64,000 nucleotides of DNA from CBDDLD01 sp965250025 (GCA_965250025.1 OZ252283.1:248001-312000), one strand, 5' to 3'. Numbered from the stretch's first letter, positions 35,926-45,891 are shown. Notes: a model not told the origin generated them from the sequence alone. Numbers and translations are program-made.

Positions 35926-38900
35926 ATGAGAAACAACCTAATCACACTGCTACTCTTTTTAAGTGTTTCATTAGCTTTTGCTCAGGCAGACAAAGTTTAT
36001 GTGAAAAGTGATAACAGTGGAATGCGACTGGTGGTCAACGGTGAAGATTTCATGATTAATGGTATGAACTGGGATTACGTACCAATTGGCACTAATGTTG
36101 TCAATGCAGAATTCTACAAAAAATCTGATGATATAATCAAGGCGGGTTTAGATGCTGAAATGTCATTGCTTCAAAACATGGGCGTTAATGTTATCAGACA
36201 ATACACTGGCGTCCCTGCTAAATGGGTAAGATACATCTATGAAAAATATGGTATTTACACCATGCTTAACGATTCATTTGGTCGTTATGGTTTAACCATC
36301 GACGGTGTTTGGACACCAATTACAGACTACAAAGACGAAAGAACAAAAGAGCTTTTGCTATCTGGTATCACTAAAATGGTTACAGATTACAAAAACACAC
36401 CTGGTATTTTGATGTACTTAATAGGTAATGAAAATAACTATGGTTTATTCTGGCAAGGTAATGAAACCGAAGATTTTCCTGATGGCGAAGAAAAAATAAA
36501 AGCTGTTGGAGAATTACGTGGCCGTCCAATGTATAAGTTAATGAACGAAGCCACCAAGGCAATGAAAGCTATAGATCCGGATCATCCGGTTGCAATTTGT
36601 AACGGTGATTTATTGTTTTTGAACATCATTGCTGAGGAATGCCCGGATGTAGATATATATGGTACAAATATGTATCGTGGCGAATCTTTTGGAGACGCTT
36701 TTGATCGTGTAAAGAAAGAATATGGTAAGCCCATTATGTTTACGGAGTTTGGTTCAGATGCATTCAATGCTATCGAAAATCAGGAAGACCAAAAAATGCA
36801 GGCGTATTATATGGTTGAAAACTGGAAAGAAATATATGCCAACGCAGCAGGAATAGGTGGTGCAATGAATTCATTAGGTGGTTTTACATTCCAATTCTCT
36901 GACGGTTGGTGGAAAGCCGGGTTTGATGATCGTAAAGATGCCGACACACATCAAACAGAATCTACCTGGAATGCAGGTGGATATAAATGGGATGAAGCCT
37001 ATCCTGGCGCAAATAATATGAATGAAGAATGGTTTGGTATTTGTGCAAAAGGACCAACTAACGAAAGAGGTTTATATACATTATATCCAAGAGCAGCTTA
37101 CTATGCTTTAAAAGAAGCTCACAGTGTAAATCCTTATGGCGAAGGTGTTGATAAGGCTTTTATGGATAATTATTTTAAGAACATTAACTTAATGGATGCG
37201 GTTCTAAGGGCCAGAGGAGATAAAGCTGCCCTTGGCGCAAATGACAGCCAAAAAATTAGAATAAGTCAACTTACGGCAAGATTTACAACCTTTAATACTG
37301 GAGGAAGTTTAATTACCACACCCGATAATGAAGATCCAAATACAAATACGTTCCCAAATCAATTAGGATTCGATCATATGGAATCTTACTTTGTAGGTAT
37401 TGAAGGAAAACCTGCTTCAAATATGAGAGCAGAAGTCACTTTCAATATATTAGGAAATGTTGCTGAAAACCCTATTGATGAGATCTTTTATGAAAATGCA
37501 GGTAGACCAGTAACGGTACAAGGTGTGGAAGATGGGAATAACTTAGATGTAGAGATCGCCGATTTTAACAGACTACGCGTTTACCAAGCCGAATACGAAT
37601 GGAATGCTAAACATTTTGATTTGCGAGGGTTTTACCGAACAGGTCATTTTCATTGGCAATACGAAGGCGATTTCTTTGGTCTTTACCCAGAGGCTAATTA
37701 TGGGCCTAATTTAGACATCTACGGCGGTGAAATATTAGGTGCGGAAATAGATGGTAAAGGAAAACTTAAAGGTTTAAAGGCTGCATTCGGACCCCAACTT
37801 TGGTGGGGAGCAAACCCAACAGCATTAATTAAATATCAGACCGAAATAGGACATTGGAATATAGCAGGTATTTATCACAGAGATTTAGATACGAGCTTGG
37901 AGTTCGATGCCAGTGGACGTCGTGTTTTAGATGCTAATCAGGTTCGAAGTGGTATTATCCCACCGTGGCCAACAGAAAGAGCTACTCTTGCGGTAGAAAG
38001 AGACTTTGGGAAAGTGGGCGTTACATTAGGAGGTATTTGGGGAGGTAGACCACTCAATGGCAGTACATTCCAAGACGTCAGAAGTGATGGTACAGTAGTT
38101 ACAGATGTGGTCTCAGGAAGTGATAACTGGGGAGGAAAAGCTAAAATTACTTACGAAGGCGGGCGCTTTAACTGGTATGCTCAGGCAGGAATCATGGGGA
38201 TTGTTGCCAATGGTGGATTCGATGCAACACGCACATTCACTGGGTGGACATTAAAAGATTCCGGAATGGGTAACCAATCTAATTTCTTTACAGGATTTAC
38301 CTATTCATTTGGAAATTTACAGGTAGCTCCTAACTTCATGTATAGAAAACCATTGGTAGATCCAATACCAAATGATGTTGGAGGAGCGGGACGTTTAAGA
38401 AACTTTATTGACGATCCTTTTGCGGTTAGAGATGGCAATCGCGAAGCTTACGGTTACGAGATGTTGTTAACCTATGATCCTACTCCGGGAACTTGGATGT
38501 ACGAATGGGATAACGATAGAGCAGAAGATGCAAAATTTGCAATGAACCTTGGCTTCGTTTACAAACGTTTACCAACTTCAATGGATGCACATATCGGTTT
38601 CTTAGCAGATCGTACCTTCTTTGCATTTGCTAATTCTGCACCTGCTATTGATTTATGGCAAATAAATTCCAGAATGGTCTCAAAATTATCACCAGATCTG
38701 GGAATCATCGGTAACTTCTATTACGGAAATGGTCAAGGTAATGGCGATTCTACCAGAGAAATAACAAGATTTGGTGCTGATGTAAGAACCATTTATAAAA
38801 AACATATGTTGCAAGGCCATGTTAAAATTAACGATTGGGGGCCTTTTGATTACCACAGAGATTTCAACTTAACGTTCCCGGTGCAGTTAATGTTAGACCT

Positions 38901-39120
38901 ATCAACGTCTTTAGGCAAACCAGACTGGTTTATTTTACCTTCAACAAGAATCGGAATAAGAGGGACATGGCGTTCTTTAGATCAATTCTCACCGAGATAT
39001 TCGCCTTTAGCAACACCACCTAATACTACGACACAGCCACCAACATTAAGTCCGGCAGGATTCCCTGATGGTTCTGAGTGGGAAATAAGAACATACGTAC
39101 ATATCAATATCGGAAAATAA
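35926..39120 (+). CDS. Clan GH-A glycosidase fused to an outer-membrane beta-barrel
   Basis: A 1064-residue exported protein with a signal peptide ending AFAQ. Residues about 25-420 form a TIM-barrel glycosidase of the GH2-C/GH5-like clan GH-A. The probable acid/base is Glu169 in LIGNENNYG and the nucleophile is Glu274 in MFTEFGSDAF. Residues about 450-1064 are a long series of alternating hydrophobic-polar, aromatic-rich strands (for example LRVYQAEYEWNAKHFDLRGF) with Gly/Asp/Asn turns, ending YVHINIGK, as in outer-membrane beta-barrels. The first gene of the PUL transcript. Substrate is inferred from neighbours to be beta-glucan. The CAZy family is not certain, nor is whether the barrel forms a pore. 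Confidence 0.75.
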   Translation: MRNNLITLLLFLSVSLAFAQADKVYVKSDNSGMRLVVNGEDFMINGMNWDYVPIGTNVVNAEFYKKSDDIIKAGLDAEMSLLQNMGVNVIRQYTGVPAKWVRYIYEKYGIYTMLNDSFGRYGLTIDGVWTPITDYKDERTKELLLSGITKMVTDYKNTPGILMYLIGNENNYGLFWQGNETEDFPDGEEKIKAVGELRGRPMYKLMNEATKAMKAIDPDHPVAICNGDLLFLNIIAEECPDVDIYGTNMYRGESFGDAFDRVKKEYGKPIMFTEFGSDAFNAIENQEDQKMQAYYMVENWKEIYANAAGIGGAMNSLGGFTFQFSDGWWKAGFDDRKDADTHQTESTWNAGGYKWDEAYPGANNMNEEWFGICAKGPTNERGLYTLYPRAAYYALKEAHSVNPYGEGVDKAFMDNYFKNINLMDAVLRARGDKAALGANDSQKIRISQLTARFTTFNTGGSLITTPDNEDPNTNTFPNQLGFDHMESYFVGIEGKPASNMRAEVTFNILGNVAENPIDEIFYENAGRPVTVQGVEDGNNLDVEIADFNRLRVYQAEYEWNAKHFDLRGFYRTGHFHWQYEGDFFGLYPEANYGPNLDIYGGEILGAEIDGKGKLKGLKAAFGPQLWWGANPTALIKYQTEIGHWNIAGIYHRDLDTSLEFDASGRRVLDANQVRSGIIPPWPTERATLAVERDFGKVGVTLGGIWGGRPLNGSTFQDVRSDGTVVTDVVSGSDNWGGKAKITYEGGRFNWYAQAGIMGIVANGGFDATRTFTGWTLKDSGMGNQSNFFTGFTYSFGNLQVAPNFMYRKPLVDPIPNDVGGAGRLRNFIDDPFAVRDGNREAYGYEMLLTYDPTPGTWMYEWDNDRAEDAKFAMNLGFVYKRLPTSMDAHIGFLADRTFFAFANSAPAIDLWQINSRMVSKLSPDLGIIGNFYYGNGQGNGDSTREITRFGADVRTIYKKHMLQGHVKINDWGPFDYHRDFNLTFPVQLMLDLSTSLGKPDWFILPSTRIGIRGTWRSLDQFSPRYSPLATPPNTTTQPPTLSPAGFPDGSEWEIRTYVHINIGK

Positions 39121-39127
39121 TAAAGCA

Positions 39128-40573
39128 ATGAAAAATAATATAAAGACATTAAAATACTTATGGTTAGTGTTACCGGTTTTGGTATTAGCTGTAAGTTGCG
39201 AACGCGATCTTCCATCGGATGCACCCGAAGCAACATTTCCAAATAATGCAGAAGTATTCATAGATAATCCTGTGGGATTAACAGATGAGTTTTTTGAATC
39301 GTTCGATCCGGCAGAGGGCTATAATACCGATGATACTTTTGATGTTGTTGATGATGTGGCTTATGAAGGATCATCATCTATAAGAATTGACGTCCCTTCT
39401 CCGGACAATCCCAATGGATTTCTTGCAGGCGGTATTTTTAGAGACCGTGGAAATGGTCGTGATTTAACAGGATATGATGCTTTAACATTTTGGGCTAAGG
39501 CTTCGACAACAGCTACTCTGGCCAGTGTTGGTTTTGGTGCCGATTTCGATGAAGACAAATTTACAGTTGTCGCAACGGGGATTCAGCTAACAACAAATTG
39601 GAAGAAGTATATAATCCCTATTCCAGATGCTTCAAAACTCGTACAAGAAAGAGGTTTGTTCTCATATATCGCTGCGCCTTTCGATGTGCTAGGAGATGGT
39701 CCAAATGGTAATGAAATAGGATGGACATTCTGGTTAGATGAAATACGGTTTGAAAACTTAGGGACAATTGGTCAGGAGCGTCCGCAAATATTTAATGGCC
39801 AAGATTTGACACAAGGCGTATTCGTAGGCTCTGACATACCAATTACGGGTCTTGGTTACACCGTAAACTTACCATCTGGCCTAAACCAGACCGTTACACC
39901 ATCAGCAAATTATTTCTCATTTGTATCTTCTGATCCTTCAGTCGCTACAGTATCTGAATCTGGAGTTGTTTCAGTAGTTGGTAATGGTACTGCAACAATA
40001 AATGCTACTGTTGGTAGCTTTTTAGCAGAAGGCTCATTAGAAATTACAGCGGAAGGTGCATTTGTAAATGCTGATGATCCAACACTTCCTGCATCAGATG
40101 TGTTATCTGTATATAGCGATACTTACACAAACCTTAGTGGTTTAAATGTTGGCGCATTTAATAATGGAGATATTAACATTACAACTCAACTATTTGATGG
40201 TAATGAGCATATTGTCTACGAAAACCTTCAGTTCGTAGGCGTAGGGTGGGACAATACTGTTGATATATCTGCTTTTACACACGTGCACGTAGACGTTCAA
40301 TTAGTTACGCCAGGATCAACATTTGTGGTGGAATTATTGGATTATGGTCCAGATGATATCGATAATGGATTTGGCGATGGCTCTGCTGGCGGGTTTAATG
40401 CTACGGGTCAACTTATGGAAGGACAGTGGGTTGGTTTAGATATTCCTATAAGCAATTTCACTCTTGGAACGGGTGGTGGCGGTTCTGGCCTTACCACTTT
40501 CGGTAACATAGGTAACGTCATTTTCGTATCGAACAGTGGTTCTGTTTTAATTGATAATGTGTATTTCTATTAG
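39128..40573 (+). CDS. Surface glycan-binding-type lipoprotein (jelly-roll, BIG2, jelly-roll)
   Basis: A 481-residue lipoprotein with SPII site VLAVSC (Cys at residue 24) and acidic residues following, compatible with surface export. Residues about 45-225 form a CBM-like beta-sandwich (SSSIRIDVPSP, LTFWAKAS, WTFWLDEIRFEN). Residues about 230-315 are a BIG2/Ig-like domain (SSDPSVATVSESGVVSVVGNG), and about 325-481 are a second sandwich ending GSVLIDNVYFY. No catalytic motif was found. It lies 7 nt after the glycosidase-barrel gene and before GH16, so it probably binds glucan at the cell surface in the role of SusE/F or SGBP proteins. Confidence 0.78.
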   Translation: MKNNIKTLKYLWLVLPVLVLAVSCERDLPSDAPEATFPNNAEVFIDNPVGLTDEFFESFDPAEGYNTDDTFDVVDDVAYEGSSSIRIDVPSPDNPNGFLAGGIFRDRGNGRDLTGYDALTFWAKASTTATLASVGFGADFDEDKFTVVATGIQLTTNWKKYIIPIPDASKLVQERGLFSYIAAPFDVLGDGPNGNEIGWTFWLDEIRFENLGTIGQERPQIFNGQDLTQGVFVGSDIPITGLGYTVNLPSGLNQTVTPSANYFSFVSSDPSVATVSESGVVSVVGNGTATINATVGSFLAEGSLEITAEGAFVNADDPTLPASDVLSVYSDTYTNLSGLNVGAFNNGDINITTQLFDGNEHIVYENLQFVGVGWDNTVDISAFTHVHVDVQLVTPGSTFVVELLDYGPDDIDNGFGDGSAGGFNATGQLMEGQWVGLDIPISNFTLGTGGGGSGLTTFGNIGNVIFVSNSGSVLIDNVYFY

Positions 40574-40590
40574 CAAATAAAGAATTAATT

Positions 40591-41460
40591 ATGAATAAGA
40601 TTTTTAAAAATAGTATTTCAGCTCTGGTATTAATCCTTGTATTACTTGTTACCGGCTGTAATTTAGACGAAACCCAAGAAGTTGCAACACTTAATAATTT
40701 AGTGATGCAAGATGAGTTTGATGTAGATGGAGCACCAGATCCATCCATGTGGACCTATGATATCGGTGATGGTAGTGCTCAAGGCATTCCTGGTTGGGGA
40801 AACAATGAACTACAATACTATACCGACAGACCTGAAAATGTTAGGGTAGAGAACGGTATGTTAGTCATAACTGCCAGAGAAGAATCATTTTCGGGTTCTG
40901 CTTACACCTCAGCTCGGATTACCACTCAAAACTTATTTGAACAACAATATGGTCGTTTTGAAGCACGCATTCGTTTGCCATGGGGTAAAGGCATATGGCC
41001 GGCATTTTGGTTATTAGGAAACGATTGTGATATCAACCCTTGGCCACAATGTGGGGAAATTGATATTATGGAATTCCTCGGGGATAATCCAACCATTGTA
41101 TTTGGTTCAGTTCATGGACCGGGTTATAATGGCGGTGATTCCGTAAGCAAAGAATTTGAACTTGAAAATTCCAGATTTGACAACCGTTTTCATGTTTTTG
41201 GTATTGAATGGGGACCAAATTATATTAACTACTACGTAGATGACAAACTGTATCAAACTGTAACTCCTGAGTATATAGCTGATGAAGCTGAAGAATCTAT
41301 CGAAGATAGCGATCTGGCTAACGCTGGCGAGTGGGTGTTTAATCGTCCTTTTTACATCATTATGAACATCGCTGTTGGTGGTAATTTGCCGGGAGCACCA
41401 AATTCAGAAACTGTATTTCCTCAACAGATGTTGGTTGATTATGTAAGAGTATATAACTAA
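40591..41460 (+). CDS. GH16 endo-beta-1,3-glucanase (laminarinase), lipoprotein
   Basis: A 289-residue glycoside hydrolase family 16 enzyme. The lipobox LLVTGC anchors it in the outer membrane. The catalytic signature Glu156-Ile-Asp158-Ile-Met-Glu161 provides nucleophile, helper and acid/base; the Met between Ile and Glu (the beta-bulge) is typical of laminarinases. RIRLPWGKGIWPAFWLLG and FYIIMNIAVGGNLPG are further family marks of beta-1,3-glucanases. It would cut laminarin-type chains at the cell surface into oligosaccharides. Cotranscribed with the jelly-roll lipoprotein (17-nt gap) and the PKD lipoprotein (14-nt gap). Confidence 0.93.
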   Translation: MNKIFKNSISALVLILVLLVTGCNLDETQEVATLNNLVMQDEFDVDGAPDPSMWTYDIGDGSAQGIPGWGNNELQYYTDRPENVRVENGMLVITAREESFSGSAYTSARITTQNLFEQQYGRFEARIRLPWGKGIWPAFWLLGNDCDINPWPQCGEIDIMEFLGDNPTIVFGSVHGPGYNGGDSVSKEFELENSRFDNRFHVFGIEWGPNYINYYVDDKLYQTVTPEYIADEAEESIEDSDLANAGEWVFNRPFYIIMNIAVGGNLPGAPNSETVFPQQMLVDYVRVYN

Positions 41461-41474
41461 TAAAAAACAAAACA

Positions 41475-42320
41475 ATGAAAATATTAAAAAATAAAATTGT
41501 AATCTCTTGCTTAACGTTGCTGACACTATTCTCGCTTTCGTGTGACGACAATGAAAGTGGTGTTACAATAATTGGTTTAGATGCAAAGTTTGTTGATACC
41601 ATAGTTCTTAATATTGTGTCTTTTGATAATGTCTCACAAAACGCTACGTCATATTCCTGGGATTTTGGAGATGGTACCACCAGTACTTTAGCAAATCCAC
41701 CGGCAAAAGAATATTGTAATAATGGTGAATACCTCGTTACTTTAACAGTCTCTGATGATAATGGTAACTCAGATACTTTTCAGGATACTATAGTTATTGA
41801 CCCTGGCTGTGATGTAACGTGCGAAGAAAATATTGATCCAGCTCAAGGGAATTTGAATTGGACATTCTACACTACAAGTGATGATACAACATTCGATGCC
41901 TTTGGTAATACGGCAGGTTTTATTGTTGACAATCCTGTGAATGATGCCGTTAATTCAAGTTGTAGAGTTCAACGGTTTGAGAAAACAACTGGCTGTTTCA
42001 CCTTTGCAGGTTTAGGTGTGGCGTTAGATTCACCCATAGACTTTTCATTACCTGAAACGGGGAAAACATTTACAATGAAAGTTTTAGCCGAAACTCAAGT
42101 TACTGAAGTTACATTACGATTAGAGTTCATGCCTTTCCCAAATACTGAGCCTTCTCAAGATAGAGTGGCAACCATTACTCAAGTTGGAGAATGGCAAGAG
42201 TTGACTTTTGATTTTACAGATGTTCCCAGCGGAACATTCCAAAGTATGATTGTGTATTTTGAGAGAAATGCACCTTGTGATGGTGATATATATTATTTCG
42301 ACGACATCATTCAACAATAA
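41475..42320 (+). CDS. PKD-domain lipoprotein with C-terminal CBM-like domain
   Basis: A 281-residue lipoprotein (lipobox LFSLSC, then DDNE). Residues about 35-110 are a PKD domain (ATSYSWDFGDGTTST, LVTLTVSDDNGN), and about 125-281 form a beta-sandwich resembling carbohydrate-binding modules, with paired Cys residues and the ending DGDIYYFDDIIQQ. No catalytic residues were recognised. Short PKD lipoproteins accompany laminarin PULs in marine flavobacteria, so a surface glucan-binding role is likely. Last gene of the envelope half of the PUL; a hairpin follows. Confidence 0.8.
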   Translation: MKILKNKIVISCLTLLTLFSLSCDDNESGVTIIGLDAKFVDTIVLNIVSFDNVSQNATSYSWDFGDGTTSTLANPPAKEYCNNGEYLVTLTVSDDNGNSDTFQDTIVIDPGCDVTCEENIDPAQGNLNWTFYTTSDDTTFDAFGNTAGFIVDNPVNDAVNSSCRVQRFEKTTGCFTFAGLGVALDSPIDFSLPETGKTFTMKVLAETQVTEVTLRLEFMPFPNTEPSQDRVATITQVGEWQELTFDFTDVPSGTFQSMIVYFERNAPCDGDIYYFDDIIQQ

Positions 42321-42337
42321 AACACAAAAATAGTATA

Positions 42338-42365
42338 ACGGCTTTGATAGAATAATCAGAGCCGT
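42338..42365 (+). other. Intra-operon hairpin between envelope and cytoplasmic PUL genes
   Basis: ACGGCTTTGAT (42338-42348) pairs with ATCAGAGCCGT (42355-42365), with 10 Watson-Crick pairs, one G-U and a 6-nt loop. No T-run follows, so it is not a standard terminator. It may protect or process the mRNA or weaken read-through into the GH149 gene. Confidence 0.5.
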
Positions 42366-42420
42366 ACTTACCACTAAACTAAAGAACTTATAACATAATA
42401 TTTAATCATAAGTATTGGGT

Positions 42421-45400
42421 ATGAACCTAAAAACGGATAATAGTATTCTGGATAGAGCTACGGTAGTTAATAAAGATGTCACATTAGAAAGTGTGACCAT
42501 TAACAATGAATCGTATTTTAAGATTTCAAATCACGATAAAATGCGCCCTTTTTTCATGAGCATTGTAAGTGATTCTAATCACTGGATGTTCATTTCTAGC
42601 AATGGGGGGTTATCAGCAGGACGAAAAAATGCTGAATATGCATTATTTCCGTATTACACAGATGATAAGATTACAGAATCTTTTGATATCACTGGACCTA
42701 AATCTGTTTTCCAGGTATTTAAAAATGGAAAAGTTGAGATATGGGAGCCTTTCTCAGAACGCTTTCAGGATAAATATAAACTTACCAGAAACCTCTACAA
42801 AAGTAGCTATGGGAATTCTATCATTTTTGAAGAAACCAATCACGATTTGGATCTAACATATAGTTACCAATGGAGTTCCAGTAATGATTACGGTTTCGTG
42901 AAAACTTCCAAACTCATAAATACGGGCAATGATACAATAAAGGTATCGCTTTTAGACGGTATTCAGAATATAGTGCCATATGGTGTTGGTAGTGCCGTAC
43001 AGAACCAATCTAGTAACCTGGTTGATGCATATAAGAGAAATGAATTACATGAAGCTACCGGTTTAGGTATTTATGCATTGAGTGCTATTATTGTAGATAA
43101 AGCTGAGCCAAGTGAAGCACTAAAGGCAAATACAGTATGGTCAGCAGGGCTCGATAATCCCAAATATTTATTATCCTCATTACAACTTAATGCTTTTAGG
43201 AATTGCGAAGTATTACATCAGGAAACGGACGTTAAAGCTGAAAAAGGAGCTTACTTCGTGAATTCTGATGAAGTGCTTATGCCCAATTCAGATAAAGAAT
43301 GGATGATTATTGCTAACGTGAATCAAACCCATGCTTCCATAGCTAAAATGATTCATGAGATTGAAAGTAATGCAAAGCTTAAAGAGGCGATAAAACAAAA
43401 TATTACTGAAGGTACTAAACGCTTAATTGCACTCAATGCGGCATCAGACAGTTTGCAGCTTACAGCCGATAGTTATAGAGACTCCAGGCATTTTTCAAAT
43501 GCACTCTTCAATATTATGCGAGGCGGTATTTTTGATGATAACTACAATATAGAGAAATGGGATTTCAAGAATTATCTCAGTAAGGCTAACAAAAAAGTAG
43601 CAAGAACTACCGAAAGTATCGTTGGTGAATTGCCAGAAGTATTTTCATTATCTACACTCAAGAATATAGCTCATAAGACAGAAGATAAAAATTTTAGAAG
43701 ACTCTGTTTAGAATACATGCCATTAAAGTTCAGCCGTCGACATGGCGATCCTAGTCGCCCATGGAATAAGTTTTCGATCAACACACGGAGTGAAATAGAT
43801 GGGTCTAAAATTTTAGATTATGAAGGAAACTGGCGAGATATATTTCAGAATTGGGAAGCCTTAGCCCATTCGTATCCGGAATTTATTGAGAGCATGATTC
43901 ATAAATTCCTTAATGCCACTACTTTTGACGGGTACAACCCCTATCGTGTCACTAAAGATGGTTTTGATTGGGAAACTATAGAGCCCGATGATCCATGGTC
44001 TTACATAGGATATTGGGGCGATCATCAAATCATATACCTCCTGAAATTCTTAGAGTTTATAGAAGACCACAAGCCGGGAGAACTGGAGAGCTGTTTTGAA
44101 AAAGACCTATTTGTATATGCTAATGTACCTTATAGAATAAAAGCTTATGAAGACCTGCTCAAAAATCCGAAAGATACTATAGAGTTTGACGAAATCTCAG
44201 ATGCAAAGATCAGGCAAGAACGTGAAGAATTAGGAGCAGATGGTGCCCTGTTAAGAGATGAGAACCGATTTATAGTAAAAGTCAATTTTGTAGAAAAAAT
44301 ACTGGCAACAGTATTGGCAAAGCTCTCTAATTTTATTCCTGAAGGTGGTATATGGATGAATACCCAGCGTCCGGAATGGAACGATGCTAATAATGCATTG
44401 GTAGGAAATGGCGTGTCTATGGTTACCTTATATTATCTGAGACGATTTTTAAATTTCTTTGAAGGCATATTCACAGACGTTGAAATGGATGCTATTGAAG
44501 TTTCAAAAGAATTGGTCGTGTTCTACGATGCCATTCATGAAACGTTTAAGGCACATCAAGCCTTTTTGAATAAGTCAATAGATGATACCTCTCGAAAAAA
44601 GATCTTAGATGACTTAGGTAACGCAGGAAGTCAATATAGAGATCAGATATACAACCATGCTTTTTCAGGAAGAAAAGCCGAAATCCGTATTAAAGACCTA
44701 AAAGATTTTATAGCGTTATCGTTAAAATATTTGGAGCATTCTATAGAAGCAAATAAAAGAACCGATAACCTTTATCATGCATACAACCTGATGACGTTAA
44801 ATGATGATGGTATCGCTATCTCACATTTAGACGAAATGCTTGAAGGGCAAGTTGCAGTATTAAGCTCTGGTGCCTTAACCTCAAAACAAGCCTTAGCCGT
44901 TTTAGATGCACTTAAAGACAGTAAATTGTTCAGACACGATCAGTACAGTTATTTACTATACCCTAATAAAGACTTAAAAGGATTTATAGAACGAAATACT
45001 ATCCCGAAAGAAGCTGTAGAAAAATCAGCCTTGTTACAACAATTAATCAACGATGGTAATGTACAGGTGATAGAAAAAGATGTTGAAGGCGTATATCATT
45101 TTAACGGTAATTTTAAAAATGCAAATGATCTGCAAGACGCATTAGACGCATTAAAGCATTCGGATTACAGAACACAGGTAGAAGCCGAAGAATCAATTGT
45201 ACAGCAAATATTCGAAGATGTTTTTAATCATAAAGCATTTACAGGAAGATCAGGAACATTTTACGGCTATGAAGGCTTGGGGTCTATATATTGGCATATG
45301 GTGTCAAAACTACTTCTGGCCGTACAAGAATGTTGCTTAAAGGCGGTTAGAGATAATGAGACCGATGAAATCATAGGCAGACTATTAGAACATTACTATG

Positions 45401-45891
45401 AAATAAATGAAGGTATAGGCGTGCACAAATCACCAAAACTTTATGGCGCTTTCCCAACAGATCCATACTCACATACGCCATCTGGAAAAGGCGCACAACA
45501 ACCAGGAATGACAGGCCAGGTGAAAGAAGATATTTTGAGCCGTTATGGCGAACTGGGAGTATTTGTAGAACAGGGCGAACTATATTTTAATCCTTGTCTG
45601 CTAAGAGCAGAAGAGTTTCTAAAAGCGACCAAAACATTCAGTTATGTGAATGTGCATCAGCAAGACCAACAAATAGAATTGCCGAAAGCTACAATAGCAT
45701 TCACTTACTGTCAGGTGCCAATAGTATATAAAATAGCAGAGCAAGATCTGATAGAAGTGCAAAATGAAGATGGTACTTCAACACGATTTGATTCACTAAG
45801 ATTAAATAAAAACCTAAGTGCTGAAATATTTGGCAGAACAGGAGTGGTAAAACAAATACAAGTTAGTGTGAGAAGAACACATTTGAAATGA
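42421..45891 (+). CDS. GH149-type beta-1,3-glucan phosphorylase
   Basis: A 1156-residue cytoplasmic protein (no signal peptide). An N-terminal beta-sandwich (SIVSDSNHWMFISSNGGLSAGR to about residue 320) precedes a large (alpha/alpha)6-barrel typical of GH94/GH149/GH161 phosphorylases. Motifs in the barrel are FDWETIEPDDPWSYIGYWGDHQI and WMNTQRPEWNDANNALVGNGVS; Asp655 in the latter is the candidate general acid. Size and motifs fit GH149, which phosphorolyses beta-1,3-glucan to alpha-glucose 1-phosphate. The ATG at 42421 is preferred to a TTG six bases earlier. Its stop overlaps the GH17 start (ATGA). Confidence 0.82.
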   Translation: MNLKTDNSILDRATVVNKDVTLESVTINNESYFKISNHDKMRPFFMSIVSDSNHWMFISSNGGLSAGRKNAEYALFPYYTDDKITESFDITGPKSVFQVFKNGKVEIWEPFSERFQDKYKLTRNLYKSSYGNSIIFEETNHDLDLTYSYQWSSSNDYGFVKTSKLINTGNDTIKVSLLDGIQNIVPYGVGSAVQNQSSNLVDAYKRNELHEATGLGIYALSAIIVDKAEPSEALKANTVWSAGLDNPKYLLSSLQLNAFRNCEVLHQETDVKAEKGAYFVNSDEVLMPNSDKEWMIIANVNQTHASIAKMIHEIESNAKLKEAIKQNITEGTKRLIALNAASDSLQLTADSYRDSRHFSNALFNIMRGGIFDDNYNIEKWDFKNYLSKANKKVARTTESIVGELPEVFSLSTLKNIAHKTEDKNFRRLCLEYMPLKFSRRHGDPSRPWNKFSINTRSEIDGSKILDYEGNWRDIFQNWEALAHSYPEFIESMIHKFLNATTFDGYNPYRVTKDGFDWETIEPDDPWSYIGYWGDHQIIYLLKFLEFIEDHKPGELESCFEKDLFVYANVPYRIKAYEDLLKNPKDTIEFDEISDAKIRQEREELGADGALLRDENRFIVKVNFVEKILATVLAKLSNFIPEGGIWMNTQRPEWNDANNALVGNGVSMVTLYYLRRFLNFFEGIFTDVEMDAIEVSKELVVFYDAIHETFKAHQAFLNKSIDDTSRKKILDDLGNAGSQYRDQIYNHAFSGRKAEIRIKDLKDFIALSLKYLEHSIEANKRTDNLYHAYNLMTLNDDGIAISHLDEMLEGQVAVLSSGALTSKQALAVLDALKDSKLFRHDQYSYLLYPNKDLKGFIERNTIPKEAVEKSALLQQLINDGNVQVIEKDVEGVYHFNGNFKNANDLQDALDALKHSDYRTQVEAEESIVQQIFEDVFNHKAFTGRSGTFYGYEGLGSIYWHMVSKLLLAVQECCLKAVRDNETDEIIGRLLEHYYEINEGIGVHKSPKLYGAFPTDPYSHTPSGKGAQQPGMTGQVKEDILSRYGELGVFVEQGELYFNPCLLRAEEFLKATKTFSYVNVHQQDQQIELPKATIAFTYCQVPIVYKIAEQDLIEVQNEDGTSTRFDSLRLNKNLSAEIFGRTGVVKQIQVSVRRTHLK

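Noticed and set aside
36380..39120. SusC-type TonB-dependent transporter in the PUL
   Set aside because: The barrel-like C-terminal region of the first PUL protein has no plug domain, no TonB box and no carboxypeptidase-like N-domain, so it is not a SusC homologue.
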